Source: Saccharopolyspora elongata
GTDB lineage: Bacteria > Actinomycetota > Actinomycetes > Mycobacteriales > Pseudonocardiaceae
Assembly (NCBI RefSeq): GCF_004348985.1
Contig: NZ_SMKW01000041.1
Location: 1 to 64,000 of the forward strand
Reading direction: 5' to 3'
Length of the DNA stretch: 64,000 nt
The notes under the pieces were generated by a model, which was not told where the DNA came from, did no database searches, and was given only the letters and a program-made list of their open reading frames with translations. Below are positions 15,946 through 24,903 of this stretch, one piece after another. How positions within the stretch are numbered: the stretch's first letter is position 1; the number at the start of each line of letters is the position of its first letter. The translations under genes were made by a program, and so were the position numbers.

Positions 15946-16584
15946 TCAGCTCTCGCTGGACTTGCTGGTCGAGGACTTCTTCGCGGCGGTCGACTTGGTC
16001 GCGGTCTTGCGCGTGGTGGTCCGCGCGGCCGTGGTCTTCGCGGCGGGCTTGGCGGCGGGCGCCTCGGCCTCGGGCTCGGCGGCCTTCGGCTCCTCGGCGG
16101 TCGCTTCCTCGGTCTTGCCGAACGGGCGGCTGACCTTGCCGAGCACGTCGTCGGCCAGGTCGCGTACCTCGTCGACGGTGTCCTCGACCTTGCCCTGCGC
16201 GGTGCCCACCTGGTCCCAGACCTTCTTGACCTGCGGCTGGTCCTGCAGCCGGTGCAGCGTCTCCTCGCCGCGCTCGGCCAGGTAGTCGTAGAGGTTCTTC
16301 GCGGTCTGGCTGTAGGCGTCGACGCGCTTGCGCAGCTCGGCCGGGTCGAACTTGTCGCGCAGCTCGCCGAAGTCGGCGGGCAGGTCCTGGCGCGCGGCCT
16401 CGGCGCGCTCGTTGAGCTGGGTGCGGACCTTGTTGACCGCCTCCACGAGGGCCTGGGCGGCGAGGTCACCGGCGCCGAGCGCGGCGAGCAGCGGGGTGCG
16501 GGCCTGCTCGACGGCCTCGCCCAGGGCGTGCGCGGCCTGCTCGCGCACCTTGTTCACGTCGTCGGTCTTCGGGAAAGCCGGCAT
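15946..16584 (-). CDS. hbhA: Heparin-binding-haemagglutinin-like protein (HBHA family)
   Basis: A 212-residue protein: mostly coiled coil (about residues 5-150, e.g. DVNKVREQAAHALGEAVEQA and AELRKRVDAYSQTAKNLYDY), followed by a low-complexity Ala/Lys/Thr/Ser/Glu tail ending AAKKSSTSKSSES. In mycobacteria the Lys-rich tail is methylated and binds heparan sulfate; in a soil actinomycete a role in cell surface or lipid-domain organisation is more likely. The ATG at 16584 has GAGGA 9 nt upstream; a GTG three codons earlier would sit directly on that site. Follows the XRE gene by 5 bp. Confidence 0.85.
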   Translation of the reverse strand: MPAFPKTDDVNKVREQAAHALGEAVEQARTPLLAALGAGDLAAQALVEAVNKVRTQLNERAEAARQDLPADFGELRDKFDPAELRKRVDAYSQTAKNLYDYLAERGEETLHRLQDQPQVKKVWDQVGTAQGKVEDTVDEVRDLADDVLGKVSRPFGKTEEATAEEPKAAEPEAEAPAAKPAAKTTAARTTTRKTATKSTAAKKSSTSKSSES

Positions 16585-16589
16585 GGCGG

Positions 16590-16994
16590 TCACTCCTCGG
16601 GTTGCTCGGTGTCCCCGTCCGCCGCGGTGTCGTGCTCCCGCCGGAACGAGGCGTAGATGTCCAGAAGCACTTGTTTCTGCCGCTCGTTGAGCTCCGGGTC
16701 GGCGAGGATCGCGTCCACCACCGGCCCGCTCTCGCGGCGCTCCAAGATCCCGGCCTGCACGTAAAGCGCTTCGGCGGAGATCCGCAGCCCCTTGGCTATC
16801 TGCTGCAGGATCTCCGCGCTGGGCTTGCGCAGCCCGCGCTCCACCTGGCTCAGGTAGGGGTTCGACACGCCGGCGAGTTTCGCCAGCTGCCGCAACGAGA
16901 TCTGGGCGTTGTTGCGTTGCGTCCGGATGTAGCTGCCGAGGTCGCTGACCGCCTGGTTGACGGCCTTGTTGACGGCTTTGTCCACGCGTTCCAT
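16590..16994 (-). CDS. XRE-family transcriptional regulator (Rv0474-like)
   Basis: A 134-residue protein: a short N-terminal helix (MERVDKAVNKAVNQAVSDLG), an XRE helix-turn-helix (YIRTQRNNAQISLRQLAKLA, then GVSNPYLSQVERGLRKPSAE) and a C-terminal segment ILADPELNERQKQVLLDIYA. Start at ATG 16994 with GGAAAGG upstream. It is the first gene of the row and precedes hbhA as Rv0474 precedes Rv0475 in M. tuberculosis; it probably controls the operon. Confidence 0.88.
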   Translation of the reverse strand: MERVDKAVNKAVNQAVSDLGSYIRTQRNNAQISLRQLAKLAGVSNPYLSQVERGLRKPSAEILQQIAKGLRISAEALYVQAGILERRESGPVVDAILADPELNERQKQVLLDIYASFRREHDTAADGDTEQPEE

Positions 16995-17144
16995 CGGGCT
17001 AGCACCTTTCCGGTCACCAACCACGATACGCATGAGTGCTAACTCCTGCAAGCACCCTGCTTGCACTCGATCGGGCAGCCCCGCCGTCGTTTGCCGGCGA
17101 CAGCGGGGCCAAGGCGGCTTCCGGGAGCAGGCCCGCTCCGGCGA

Positions 17145-17534
17145 TCAGTCCTCACCGGCGCACATGCAGAACGGGTGGCCGGCCGGGTCGGCATAGACGC
17201 GCCACTTCGCATCCGGATGGTCGGACGGTTGCGGCAGCAGTGTCGCGCCCGCCGCGATCGCCTGCTCGTGGCCCTCCGCGAGCGTGCGCACCCGGATGTC
17301 GAGGTGCATCATCTGCGGCACGTCCCGGCTCGGCCAGGTCGGCGGACGGTAGCCGGGGTCGCGCTGGAACGCCAGCCGCGCGCCGCCGGCCGGGTCCACG
17401 AGCTCGATCCAGCCCTCGTCGGCCTCGGAGTCGTCGATCTCCTCCCAGCCCAGCAGCCGCCCGTAGAACTCGGCCAGCGCCCGCGGGTCCGGGCAGTCGA
17501 TCGCGAAGGCGGCCAAGCGCAAGGTCGTCGTCAT
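17145..17534 (-). CDS. VOC-family (glyoxalase/dioxygenase fold) protein
   Basis: A 129-residue protein with the paired beta-alpha-beta-beta-beta modules of the VOC superfamily: FAIDCPDPRALAEFYGRLLG, then MMHLDIRVRTLAEGHEQAIA and WRVYADPAGHPFCMC. The typical metal ligands (His in MHLDIRV and in AGHPF) are partly visible. Best start ATG 17534, with GAGAGGG 6 nt upstream; an ATG at 17552 overlapping the upstream stop (TGATG) is an alternative. Substrate unknown. Confidence 0.82.
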   Translation of the reverse strand: MTTTLRLAAFAIDCPDPRALAEFYGRLLGWEEIDDSEADEGWIELVDPAGGARLAFQRDPGYRPPTWPSRDVPQMMHLDIRVRTLAEGHEQAIAAGATLLPQPSDHPDAKWRVYADPAGHPFCMCAGED

Positions 17535-17551
17535 CGTCATCCCTCTCGTCA

Positions 17552-17776
17552 TCAGTTGAGGCAGCCGCGCGGAGCCGGACCGGGGTCCACCGCTGCGCCG
17601 GGCCGCAGCGCCGCCGTCGCCGAGGCCCACCAGTTGGCGAACCGGTCGAGCAACTCGGGACGGAGCCGGCCCCCATCCTTCAGCGCCCGGTCGATCTCGG
17701 CACCGCGCGCGGCGCGCGCAGTCAGCTCGCGACTGCTCTCCGAGTACCCGTACGACTCGATCTGGATCGGATTCAC
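17552..17776 (-). CDS. Small conserved-looking protein, function unknown
   Basis: A 74-residue soluble protein (VNPIQIESYGYSESSRELTA at the start, RPELLDRFANWWASATAALR later). The GTG at 17776 has GGAG at good spacing, and the stop overlaps a possible start of the VOC gene (TGATG), which supports translation. No family recognised. Divergent from the CGNR regulator across a palindrome. Confidence 0.6.
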   Translation of the reverse strand: MNPIQIESYGYSESSRELTARAARGAEIDRALKDGGRLRPELLDRFANWWASATAALRPGAAVDPGPAPRGCLN

Positions 17777-17805
17777 CGCCACACTCCAACCTCTCAAACA
17801 CGTTC

Positions 17806-17822
17806 ACCGGTTACTAACCGGT
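17806..17822. promoter_or_regulatory. Palindrome ACCGGTTA-C-TAACCGGT, candidate operator
   Basis: An exact 8-1-8 inverted repeat midway between the divergent 74-residue gene and the CGNR regulator gene; GGTTAC recurs at 17836. The surrounding 40 bp are AT-richer than the genome, as expected for a promoter region. Probably bound by the CGNR regulator. Confidence 0.6.
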
Positions 17823-17874
17823 GTAGTGATTATGTTGGTTACATGAGGTCGGCACAACCCCCTATTGGCTTACG

Positions 17875-18417
17875 ATGGTGTTCGTGAACAGCAGAGCTGT
17901 CGCTCCGGAGGTGGATCGCCCGTCGGCGCCGGAGGGCGTCGAACTCGACTTCGACCACGACATAGAGCTGGTCCTGGCCTTCCTGAACACCTGCGACGCC
18001 GAAAAGGGCACCGAGATCCTGGACGATCCCGGGCAGTGGCAGCAGTGGTGCATCGACCAGGGCCTCGGCAAGGCACCGGGCGTCGATGCGGCGCGGGAGA
18101 TCCGGGACTCCATGCGCAACGCGGTGTCCTGCGGTGTCCGGCCGCAGGCGGGTTTCGAAACGGCCTGGCCGGTCCAGGTCCGGTTGCACAACGGCGTTCC
18201 GACGCTGACCGGCGGCGATGCGATCGGGAGCGTGCTGGTGGCCGCGGCCAGACTGGTGCACACCGGGCGCTGGGACCGGATCAAGATCTGCCCGGCCGAC
18301 GACTGCCTGTGGGCGTTTTACGACCGCTCCCGCAACCGCTCCCGCACCTGGTGCTCGATGCGCGTGTGCGGCAACCGCGAGAAGGCCCGCTCCTGGCGCG
18401 AACGCCACACCAGCTGA
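17875..18417 (+). CDS. CGNR zinc-finger DNA-binding regulator (ABATE-domain type)
   Basis: A 180-residue protein whose C-terminus carries the CGNR finger: KICPADDCLWAFYDRSRN, then RTWCSMRVCGNREKARSWRE, giving C-x4-C...C-x4-C ligands. The N-terminal part (ELVLAFLNTCDAEKGTEIL) fits the stress-induced RNA-binding-like ABATE domain usually fused to it. Starts at ATG 17875; GTG codons just downstream are alternatives. Likely autoregulated via the palindrome upstream. A family B repeat begins 7 bp after the stop. Confidence 0.85.
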   Translation: MVFVNSRAVAPEVDRPSAPEGVELDFDHDIELVLAFLNTCDAEKGTEILDDPGQWQQWCIDQGLGKAPGVDAAREIRDSMRNAVSCGVRPQAGFETAWPVQVRLHNGVPTLTGGDAIGSVLVAAARLVHTGRWDRIKICPADDCLWAFYDRSRNRSRTWCSMRVCGNREKARSWRERHTS

Positions 18418-18424
18418 AGAGCTT

Positions 18425-18602
18425 GTTTCCAGGCTCGTCTTGCGTGGCGGTGCGGTAGCGGAACCTCAGGTGTCTTCTCGCTGTGGGATCCCCGACATCA
18501 ATTCACCACGTCGGGGCTGTCCTCGCGAGAAGACCCCTGAGAGCCCGCGGCGGTGCCGGTTGCGCAGGTGGGCTAAGCGGCTGCGCCGCTTCAAAGACAA
18601 AG
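18425..18602 (+). repeat. Family B repeat copy 3
   Basis: Full element between the CGNR gene and the DUF445 gene (convergent ends). CTCAGGTGTCTTCTCG (18465-18480) pairs with 18526-18541 (15 of 16), and GATCCCCGAC/GTCGGGG form the inner stem. The loop carries CATCAATTCACCAC instead of the TTACGTATG loop of copies 1 and 4, so there are two loop subtypes. Confidence 0.85.
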
Positions 18603-18641
18603 GCCCGCCCTCCCGCACCGCATCCGAACCACCTGCGGCGC

Positions 18642-19901
18642 TCAGAGGAACAGCTGGGAGAGGGTGTAGATCAGCAGGCCGGCGAGGGCGCCGACCACGG
18701 TGCCGTTGATGCGGATGAACTGCAGGTCCCGGCCGACCTGGAGCTCGATCTTGCGGGACGTCTCCTGCGCGTCCCAGCGCTCCACCGTCTCCGTGATCAG
18801 CGTGGTCAGCTCGTCGCGGTAGTTGGACACCACGTACACCACGGCGCCCTCCACCCAACCGTCCACCTTGGACTGCAGCTCCGGCTCCTCGACCAGCCTG
18901 CGGCCGAGCGAACGCAGCCCTTCGCGCACCCGCACCCGCAGCTCGCTCGACGGGTCCTCGGCCGCGTCGAGCAGCATCTTCTTGGCGGTGCCCCACGCCG
19001 ATGAGACGAGGTTCTGCACCTCCGGGTGCTCCAGCACCTGCTGCTGGATCTGCTCGGCCTTGGCCATCGTCTTCGGGTCGTTCTGCAGGTCGTCGGCGAA
19101 CTCCACCAGGAAGCGGTCGACGGCCTTGCGCATCGGGTGCTCCGGGTCGGTCTTGACCGCCCACGCGAACGACAGCACCTCGGCGTAGATCTTGTCGGCC
19201 ACGATGGTGTCGAAGAACTTCGGCGACCACGACGGCGCGCGCTGGCTGACCACGCGCAGCACGGTCTCGTGGTTGTCCCGCACCCAGTCGTAGGCCCGGT
19301 CGCAGATCAGGTCGACGAGCTTGTGGTGCGAGCCGTCGGCGAAGACCTGGCCGAGGATCCGGCCCAGCGGCGGCCCCCAGGGCTGGGCGAGCACCTTGCG
19401 CACGACCGCCTGCTCCAGCACGGCCTGCACGTCCTCGTCCCGCAGCACCTGCACGGCCCCGCGCACCGCCGTGGCCAGCTCCGAGGTGACCCGCTCGGCG
19501 TGGTCGGCGTCGTCGAGCCAGCAGCCGAGGCGGCGGCTGATCTCCGCGCGGCGCAGCTTGTCCCGCACCACATGCTCCGCCAGGAAGTTCGAGCCGACGA
19601 AGTCGCCGAGGTTGCGGCCGATCATGTCCTTGCGGGTCGGGATGATCGCGGTGTGCGGGATCGGCAGGCCCAGCGGCCGCCGGAACAGCGCGGTGACCGC
19701 GAACCAGTCCGCCAGCGCACCGACCATGCCGGCCTCGGCCGCGGCCCGCACGTACCCCACCCAGGCACCGGCGCCGGCGTTCTCCTGCCAGCGGGCGATC
19801 ACGTAGATCAGGGTCGCGAGCAGGAGGAACCCGCCGGCCACCGCCTTCATCCGCCGCAGGCCACGGCGCTTGTCACTGTCGGTTTCCGCTGTCGGCTGCA
19901 C
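18642..19901 (-). CDS. DUF445 membrane-anchored protein
   Basis: A 419-residue protein: basic start (DKRRGLRRMK), an N-terminal membrane helix (AVAGGFLLLATLIYVIARW), the conserved DUF445 patch AAAEAGMVGALADWFAVTAL and FRRPLGLPIPHTAIIP, a long helical domain, and a C-terminal membrane helix (GTVVGALAGLLIYTLSQLFL). Members are probably envelope-associated structural proteins of unknown function. Start taken at GTG 19901; no good ribosome site is visible, and longer frames run into the dapC promoter region. Confidence 0.85.
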   Translation of the reverse strand: MQPTAETDSDKRRGLRRMKAVAGGFLLLATLIYVIARWQENAGAGAWVGYVRAAAEAGMVGALADWFAVTALFRRPLGLPIPHTAIIPTRKDMIGRNLGDFVGSNFLAEHVVRDKLRRAEISRRLGCWLDDADHAERVTSELATAVRGAVQVLRDEDVQAVLEQAVVRKVLAQPWGPPLGRILGQVFADGSHHKLVDLICDRAYDWVRDNHETVLRVVSQRAPSWSPKFFDTIVADKIYAEVLSFAWAVKTDPEHPMRKAVDRFLVEFADDLQNDPKTMAKAEQIQQQVLEHPEVQNLVSSAWGTAKKMLLDAAEDPSSELRVRVREGLRSLGRRLVEEPELQSKVDGWVEGAVVYVVSNYRDELTTLITETVERWDAQETSRKIELQVGRDLQFIRINGTVVGALAGLLIYTLSQLFL

Positions 19902-20045
19902 ATACCGATTGTGGCAGCGCTTGAAGAGCACCGACGCGTCACGGCGATCCGGCAGCGGCTGCAGGCCCCCCGCACCCACGGCTCCCCGACCACAGCGCAA
20001 GACGACCGAGCGTGGCACCGGCAGTTTCGACTACCCTGCGGAAAC

Positions 20046-21215
20046 GTGCGTACTCCTGCCCTCACCAGCCGGTTGCGGCCCTTCACGTCCACGATCTTCG
20101 CCGAGATCACCGAGCTCGCCCGGCGGACGGGCGCGGTCAACCTCGGGCAGGGCTTCCCGGACACCGACGGCCCCGCGGGCATGCTGCGCGTCGCGCAGGA
20201 GGCCATCGCCAACGGCGTCAACCAGTACCCGCCGGGCGCCGGCGAGCCGGACCTGCGGGCCGCGATCTCCGAGCACCGCCAGGCGCGCTACGGCATCGAG
20301 CACCGCCCCGAGGACGAGGTGCTGGTCACAGTCGGTGCGACCGAGGCGCTGACGGCCGCGATGCTCGCCCTGGTCGAGCCCGGCGACGAGGTGGTGCTCG
20401 TCGAGCCGTACTACGACTCCTACCCGGTCGCCATCGCGATGGCCGGCGGGGTGCGCCGGACCGTCGCGCTGCGGCAGGGCCCCGACCACCGCTTCGAGCT
20501 CGACGTCGAGGCGCTGCGCGCCGCCGTCGGGCCGCAGACCCGCGCCTTGGTGCTGAACTCGCCGCACAACCCGACCGGCACCGTGTTCACCGACGCCGAG
20601 CTGGCCGTGATCGCCGAGGTCTGCCGCGACAACGATGTGATCGCCATCACCGACGAGGTCTACGAGCACCTGATCTTCGACGGCCGCAAGCACCGGCCGC
20701 TGGCCACCCTGCCCGGCATGGCCGAGCGGACGCTGTCGATCTCCAGCGTCGGCAAGAGCTTCAGCGCCACCGGCTGGAAGATCGGCTGGATCTGCGGCCC
20801 GGCCGAGCTCGTCGCCGCCGTGCGGGCGGCCAAGCAGTTCATGACCTTCGTCGGCGGCGCGCCGTTCCAGCCCGCCGTCGCGCACGCCCTGCGCAACGAG
20901 CTGGACTGGGTCGATCGGTTGCGCGACGACCTCCAGCGCAAGCGGGACCGGCTCGCCGGCGGGCTGACCGAGGCGGGCTTCGACGTACTCGCCAGCGAGG
21001 GCACCTACTTCATCTGCGCCGACGTCCGGCCGCTGGGCTTCGAGGACGGCGCCGAGCTGTGCCGCTCGCTGCCGGAGCGGATCGGGCTCGCCGCGATCCC
21101 GGTGCAGGTCTTCTGCGACCACCCGGAGGACGCCAAGCACCTGGTGCGGTTCGCCTTCTGCAAGCGCGACGAGGTCCTGGACGAAGCGATCCGGCGGCTC
21201 CACAAGCTCCGCTGA
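20046..21215 (+). CDS. dapC: Class I/II aminotransferase, probable N-succinyldiaminopimelate aminotransferase
   Basis: A 389-residue fold-type I PLP enzyme: NLGQGFPDTDGPAGML, PPGAGEPDLRAAI, TVGATEALTAAMLAL, LVEPYYDSYPVA, NSPHNPTGTVF, ITDEVYEHLIFDG, the PLP-lysine segment SSVGKSFSATGWKIGW and the carboxylate Arg in LVRFAFCKRDE. It resembles mycobacterial DapC (Rv0858c), which makes the N-succinyl-LL-diaminopimelate needed for lysine and peptidoglycan; a kynurenine/methionine aminotransferase role is the main alternative. GTG start at 20046. Convergent with the CHAT gene, 15 bp apart. Confidence 0.82.
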   Translation: MRTPALTSRLRPFTSTIFAEITELARRTGAVNLGQGFPDTDGPAGMLRVAQEAIANGVNQYPPGAGEPDLRAAISEHRQARYGIEHRPEDEVLVTVGATEALTAAMLALVEPGDEVVLVEPYYDSYPVAIAMAGGVRRTVALRQGPDHRFELDVEALRAAVGPQTRALVLNSPHNPTGTVFTDAELAVIAEVCRDNDVIAITDEVYEHLIFDGRKHRPLATLPGMAERTLSISSVGKSFSATGWKIGWICGPAELVAAVRAAKQFMTFVGGAPFQPAVAHALRNELDWVDRLRDDLQRKRDRLAGGLTEAGFDVLASEGTYFICADVRPLGFEDGAELCRSLPERIGLAAIPVQVFCDHPEDAKHLVRFAFCKRDEVLDEAIRRLHKLR

Positions 21216-21230
21216 CGCGGCACGTACCGG

Positions 21231-23834
21231 TCATCGACCACCTCCGTATCCGAGGCAGACGAATCCGGTTTCGCCGTGCTCCGCTTGGGCTTCCGCCAGC
21301 GCCGCAGCGGCGGGGCGGCCCGCGCGGAGCGCGCGGTGCAGCGACGTCATCACTCCTGCCGTGCGCTCGTCCGGGACCGGCACGACGCTGGCGATCACCG
21401 TCGCGGTGCCGCGCCCGAGGAGCGTGGTCGCCAGGCCGCTGAGCTGGTCGCCTCGGCTGACCACCGACCGGCCCACGTCGCAGGCCGACAGCACCACCGT
21501 GGTGGGGCCGCGGTGCAGCCGGTCCAGGTCGTAGGCGTACAGCGGCCCGTCGGCGAGATCCACGCACGACAGCAGCGGTTGGTCGTCCCGGAACCGGCCG
21601 TGCGCGGCGATGTGCACGATCGCCGCCCCGTCCACAGTGGATAGGACCCGCTCCGAGATCGCCTCGGTGCCCACCAGCAGCCGCCCGCCCGCGACCGCGT
21701 GCAGACCCTCGACCTCCCGCTCCGCGTGCTCCAGGCCGGGGCCCGCGATCCACACCTGCGCACCGGCCCGATCCGCGCTCCGCGAGTCCGATGCGCCGCG
21801 CAACCAGCACCGCAACGACGGGCTCACGGTCACGCTGCGCCCGCGGCACGCCGGTAGCGCCGCCCACGGCAGCACGTGCAGGCGCCCGGTCGGGATCACG
21901 ACGAGCGGCCGACCTCGTTCGAGCGCGGGCAGCACCGGCGCGAGCAGCTGCGCCTGCAGCTCCTCCGCCTCGCGGCGCGCGCTCATCTCGAAGACCGGCG
22001 CCGCGCTCGGCGCGGTGCCCACCGCCTGCCGTGCGAGCAAGTGCCGGAGCCGGCCCGCGTGGCCTTCCGCGTTCGCCTCCGGACCGAGCACGTGCAGTCG
22101 GACATCCCCATCCACAATGGACACCGCGAACAGCCGATCGTCGTGGGAGAAGAGGCTGAGCAGCACGGAATCGCCGAGCTCCGCGATGACGTCGTCGATG
22201 CCTCCGGGCGCCCGGAGGCCGCTGGTGCGGCCGCGCACCAGCATCGCGCGGTGGCGCACCTGCTCCTCCAGCTCCGCGATGCTGGCCAGCGCTCGCTTCG
22301 GGTCGCGGCTGCCCTGCGCCTCCAGCACCGCTGCGCGCAGCCGCACCAGCGCGGAGTTCAGCCTCGAATCCGTCGGCGGCCGCAGCACCCGGCGGTGCAG
22401 CGCGCTGCACCGCGACCGCTCGGTCCAGCGCAGGACCAGCCGTGGATCGCCGGTGCGGAGCGCGGCGCCGACCGCGATGTCGCCCAGCTCGCCCGCCAGA
22501 CCGAGCGCGTGCACCCGCAGCTCGAAGGCCGCCATCCCGGCCGCCTGGCCGTCGACTGCCTGCAACCCGCCCCGGCACGCCGCGAACACCCGGTCCACAT
22601 CGCCGTCCTGGTCGGCCAGCAGCGCTTCGGCCAGCCACCCCAGCGCCCGATGTTGCGGAGGCCCGGAAAGCTCGTCGCGCAGCGGGACGCACAGCGCGAA
22701 GAGCTTTCGGGACAACGCGTGCATACCAGCGCGGGCAGCACTCCGGCCGGCGATGAGCCGCAGCTCGGCCGCAGGCCCGATCCACCCGGCCTCCTCGCAC
22801 GCGGCGGCGGCTCGCCGCGCGGCACCGAACGCGTAGCGGGAGCACTGGCCGCCGCGCAGCTTCGCCTGCCACGCGATGGCCGTCGCCAACGCCGCCCACG
22901 CCGGGCGCCGCTGAGCGCGGAACAACTGCCGTGCGCTGCCCGCGGCCTCTGCGGCGGCAGCCGCATCGCCGTCCCGCAGCGCGCAGCCGGCCAGCGCCAG
23001 CCGGGTTTCGGCGAGCCGACCGGCCCGGCCGCAGGCGGCCAACCGGTCGGCCGCGTGCTCCATCGCCGCTCTGGCCTCGCCGCGCAACCCGGCCGCCGCC
23101 AACGCCTCCGCCCGGTCCACCAGCGCCTCCGGGTTCGACTCGACGTCCAGCCCGGCGGCCACCGCCTCCTCGAACAGCCGCAGCGCACGCGGCAGATCAC
23201 CGGCCCGGAACGCGACGCAACCGCGGTTGTGCAGGCAGCCCGCCGCCCGCGCGGTCCTGCCGTCCGAGGCGAAAACCCGTTCCGCAGCGGCAAGATCCGC
23301 CTCCGCGGCGGCCAACCTGTTGGTGTAGAGGTTCGCCAGGCCACGCCCCAGCAGCGCGTTCGCCCGCCAGCGCCGATCGTCGCCCGCCGACAGGCTCCGC
23401 AATGCCCGGCTCAGCTCGGCTATCGCCTCGTGGTGCTGGTCGCTCTGGCAGTGCAGGAGGCCGCGCAGGCAGGCGGCCCGGGTCTGGTCCGCAGCAGGCA
23501 GCGACGGCTCCGCCGCCACCAGCTGCGCCCAGCTCGCGCTCGTCGCGCCGCGCTCCATCTCGATCCACGCGAGCGTGAGCCGCAGCTGCGCGGCCCGCTC
23601 CGGCTGCCCGGTCCGGTTGGCCGCGGCCAACCCGAGGCGCGCTTGCCGCTGTGCCTGCCGCACCTTCCCGCGCTCGACCGCGGCGAGCGCCGCGATGTGC
23701 CGGGCGAGCACCCTCAACTCCGCGTCGCCGGTGCCCGACAGCAGTTCCTCCGCCTTGCGCATGGCCGGCTCCGGTGCCGCGCCGGCGTTGTCCCGCCACC
23801 ACAGCGCCGCAGTGATCTCATCCGGCGGTGCCAC
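21231..23834 (-). CDS. TPR-CHAT caspase-like protease
   Basis: About 867 residues. The first ~550 are alpha-helical repeats of TPR type (for example RALLGRGLANLYTNRLAAAE-like and CLHNRGCVAFRAGDLPRALR). The C-terminal ~300 form a CHAT domain (caspase HetF-associated): PTGRLHVLPWAALP, then HIAAHGRF with catalytic His at about 745, and VVLSACDVG with catalytic Cys at about 785, followed by LSGLATTLLGRG. Both dyad residues are intact. No signal peptide or membrane helix, so cytosolic. Last gene of a four-gene operon after the subtilase, sigma factor and small beta protein. Start is uncertain: GTG 23834 is chosen; a TTG at 23852 overlapping the previous stop is possible. Confidence 0.85.
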   Translation of the reverse strand: MAPPDEITAALWWRDNAGAAPEPAMRKAEELLSGTGDAELRVLARHIAALAAVERGKVRQAQRQARLGLAAANRTGQPERAAQLRLTLAWIEMERGATSASWAQLVAAEPSLPAADQTRAACLRGLLHCQSDQHHEAIAELSRALRSLSAGDDRRWRANALLGRGLANLYTNRLAAAEADLAAAERVFASDGRTARAAGCLHNRGCVAFRAGDLPRALRLFEEAVAAGLDVESNPEALVDRAEALAAAGLRGEARAAMEHAADRLAACGRAGRLAETRLALAGCALRDGDAAAAAEAAGSARQLFRAQRRPAWAALATAIAWQAKLRGGQCSRYAFGAARRAAAACEEAGWIGPAAELRLIAGRSAARAGMHALSRKLFALCVPLRDELSGPPQHRALGWLAEALLADQDGDVDRVFAACRGGLQAVDGQAAGMAAFELRVHALGLAGELGDIAVGAALRTGDPRLVLRWTERSRCSALHRRVLRPPTDSRLNSALVRLRAAVLEAQGSRDPKRALASIAELEEQVRHRAMLVRGRTSGLRAPGGIDDVIAELGDSVLLSLFSHDDRLFAVSIVDGDVRLHVLGPEANAEGHAGRLRHLLARQAVGTAPSAAPVFEMSARREAEELQAQLLAPVLPALERGRPLVVIPTGRLHVLPWAALPACRGRSVTVSPSLRCWLRGASDSRSADRAGAQVWIAGPGLEHAEREVEGLHAVAGGRLLVGTEAISERVLSTVDGAAIVHIAAHGRFRDDQPLLSCVDLADGPLYAYDLDRLHRGPTTVVLSACDVGRSVVSRGDQLSGLATTLLGRGTATVIASVVPVPDERTAGVMTSLHRALRAGRPAAAALAEAQAEHGETGFVCLGYGGGR

Positions 23835-23848
23835 CGCCGTCCCGGCGC

Positions 23849-24322
23849 TCAACAGACCAGCCAATCGGCGACGGCGGGCGCCGACCGGAGCGGCCGGAAC
23901 ACCACGCTGATCGGGCCGCGGGGCACGTCTGCCACCCGGAACGCGCCGTGCTCGTCCAGCGGGCCCGCGCATTCCCCGGCCGGATGGCGGAGCACGACCT
24001 CGCCCGCCGGCGGGGCGTGGCCCGCCCGGTTCAGCACCATCCCGGACGCCCGGTACTGGCCGGCCACGGTCGGGACCAGGTCGATCTCCAGGACCCGGCC
24101 GGGCATCGCGAAGGTCAGCACCCGCGGCTCCGGCCGCCCGGACCGGATCCTCGTCGGCGACTCCGCCGAGTCGCCGACGAGCTCCAGCGCCAGCTGGTCC
24201 GGGTGCGGCGAGCGCCGCGCCATGGCCGAGTACGCGCCCGCCAGGGCGTGCTCCGGAACCGGGTCGCAGGACTGGAACATGTCGCGCAACCGCCACAGCT
24301 CCGACGGCATCCACCGGCTCAT
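23849..24322 (-). CDS. Conserved small protein between sigma factor and CHAT protease
   Basis: A 157-residue protein coupled to the sigma gene by a 4-bp ATGA overlap, with GGAGGAGG before the ATG. The N-terminus is helical (PSELWRLRDMFQSCDPVPEH, AGAYSAMARRS); the C-terminus is an all-beta domain (VLEIDLVPTVAGQYRASGMV, GAFRVADVPRGPISVVFRP) similar to carboxypeptidase-regulatory/transthyretin-like folds. No membrane helix or zinc motif, so it is not a classical anti-sigma factor. Its place between a sigma factor and a protease makes it a candidate sigma partner or protease substrate; that is inference. Confidence 0.72.
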   Translation of the reverse strand: MSRWMPSELWRLRDMFQSCDPVPEHALAGAYSAMARRSPHPDQLALELVGDSAESPTRIRSGRPEPRVLTFAMPGRVLEIDLVPTVAGQYRASGMVLNRAGHAPPAGEVVLRHPAGECAGPLDEHGAFRVADVPRGPISVVFRPLRSAPAVADWLVC

Positions 24323-24903
24323 CCCGCCACCTCCTCCGGGACGTCGGCGGCCAGCATGAGCCGCCGCAGCTCCGCCAGGCAGCGGCTCTTCTTCGGCCCG
24401 ATCGTTCCCCTCGGCATCCCCAGGGCCTGGCTGACCTGGGAATAGGTCGTCTCCGGCGCGACCGCCAGCACCCGCAGCAACTGCTGGCAGCGCTGCGGCA
24501 GCTGGGCGAACGACTGCGCCAGCCGCGAACTCGTCATGGCCCGCAGCACCTTGTGCTCCGGGTCCTCCGCGTGGTCCGGCGGCCCGAGATCGCCGGAATC
24601 CAGCCCGACCGGCGATTCCCGCCGCCGCGCCCGGCGCAACCGCATCGACTCCCGCCGCGCGGTGGTCACCAGCCACCCGGACAGCGACTCCGGTTCGCGC
24701 AGCCGCCCCAGGTTCTCCGCCAGCAACAACCAGGTGGCCTGGTAGATGTCCTCGGCGTCCGCGTTGTTCGTCGTGAACGCCCGCGACACGCCCCAGACCA
24801 CCGGCGCGTTGCGATCCACCAGTTCCTGCCACGCCTGCTGATCACCGGATGCCGCGCGGCGCAACAGCACCGTCGACGTCCGGGCCTCCCCGACCTCGTG
24901 CAC
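24319..24903 (-). CDS. ECF-like RNA polymerase sigma factor
   Basis: A 194-residue sigma-70 family protein: region 2 AWQELVDRNAPVVWGVSRAF, NADAEDIYQATWLLLAENLG, GWLVTTARRESMRLRRARRR; region 4 LPQRCQQLLRVLAVAPETTY and SQVSQALGMPRGTIGPKKSR. The -GTIGPKKSRCL- recognition helix is typical. Start at GTG 24903 with GGAGAGG upstream. It lies 88 bp after the subtilase gene and overlaps the next gene. No zinc-binding anti-sigma gene is adjacent, so control is probably by another operon member. Confidence 0.9.
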   Translation of the reverse strand: MHEVGEARTSTVLLRRAASGDQQAWQELVDRNAPVVWGVSRAFTTNNADAEDIYQATWLLLAENLGRLREPESLSGWLVTTARRESMRLRRARRRESPVGLDSGDLGPPDHAEDPEHKVLRAMTSSRLAQSFAQLPQRCQQLLRVLAVAPETTYSQVSQALGMPRGTIGPKKSRCLAELRRLMLAADVPEEVAG

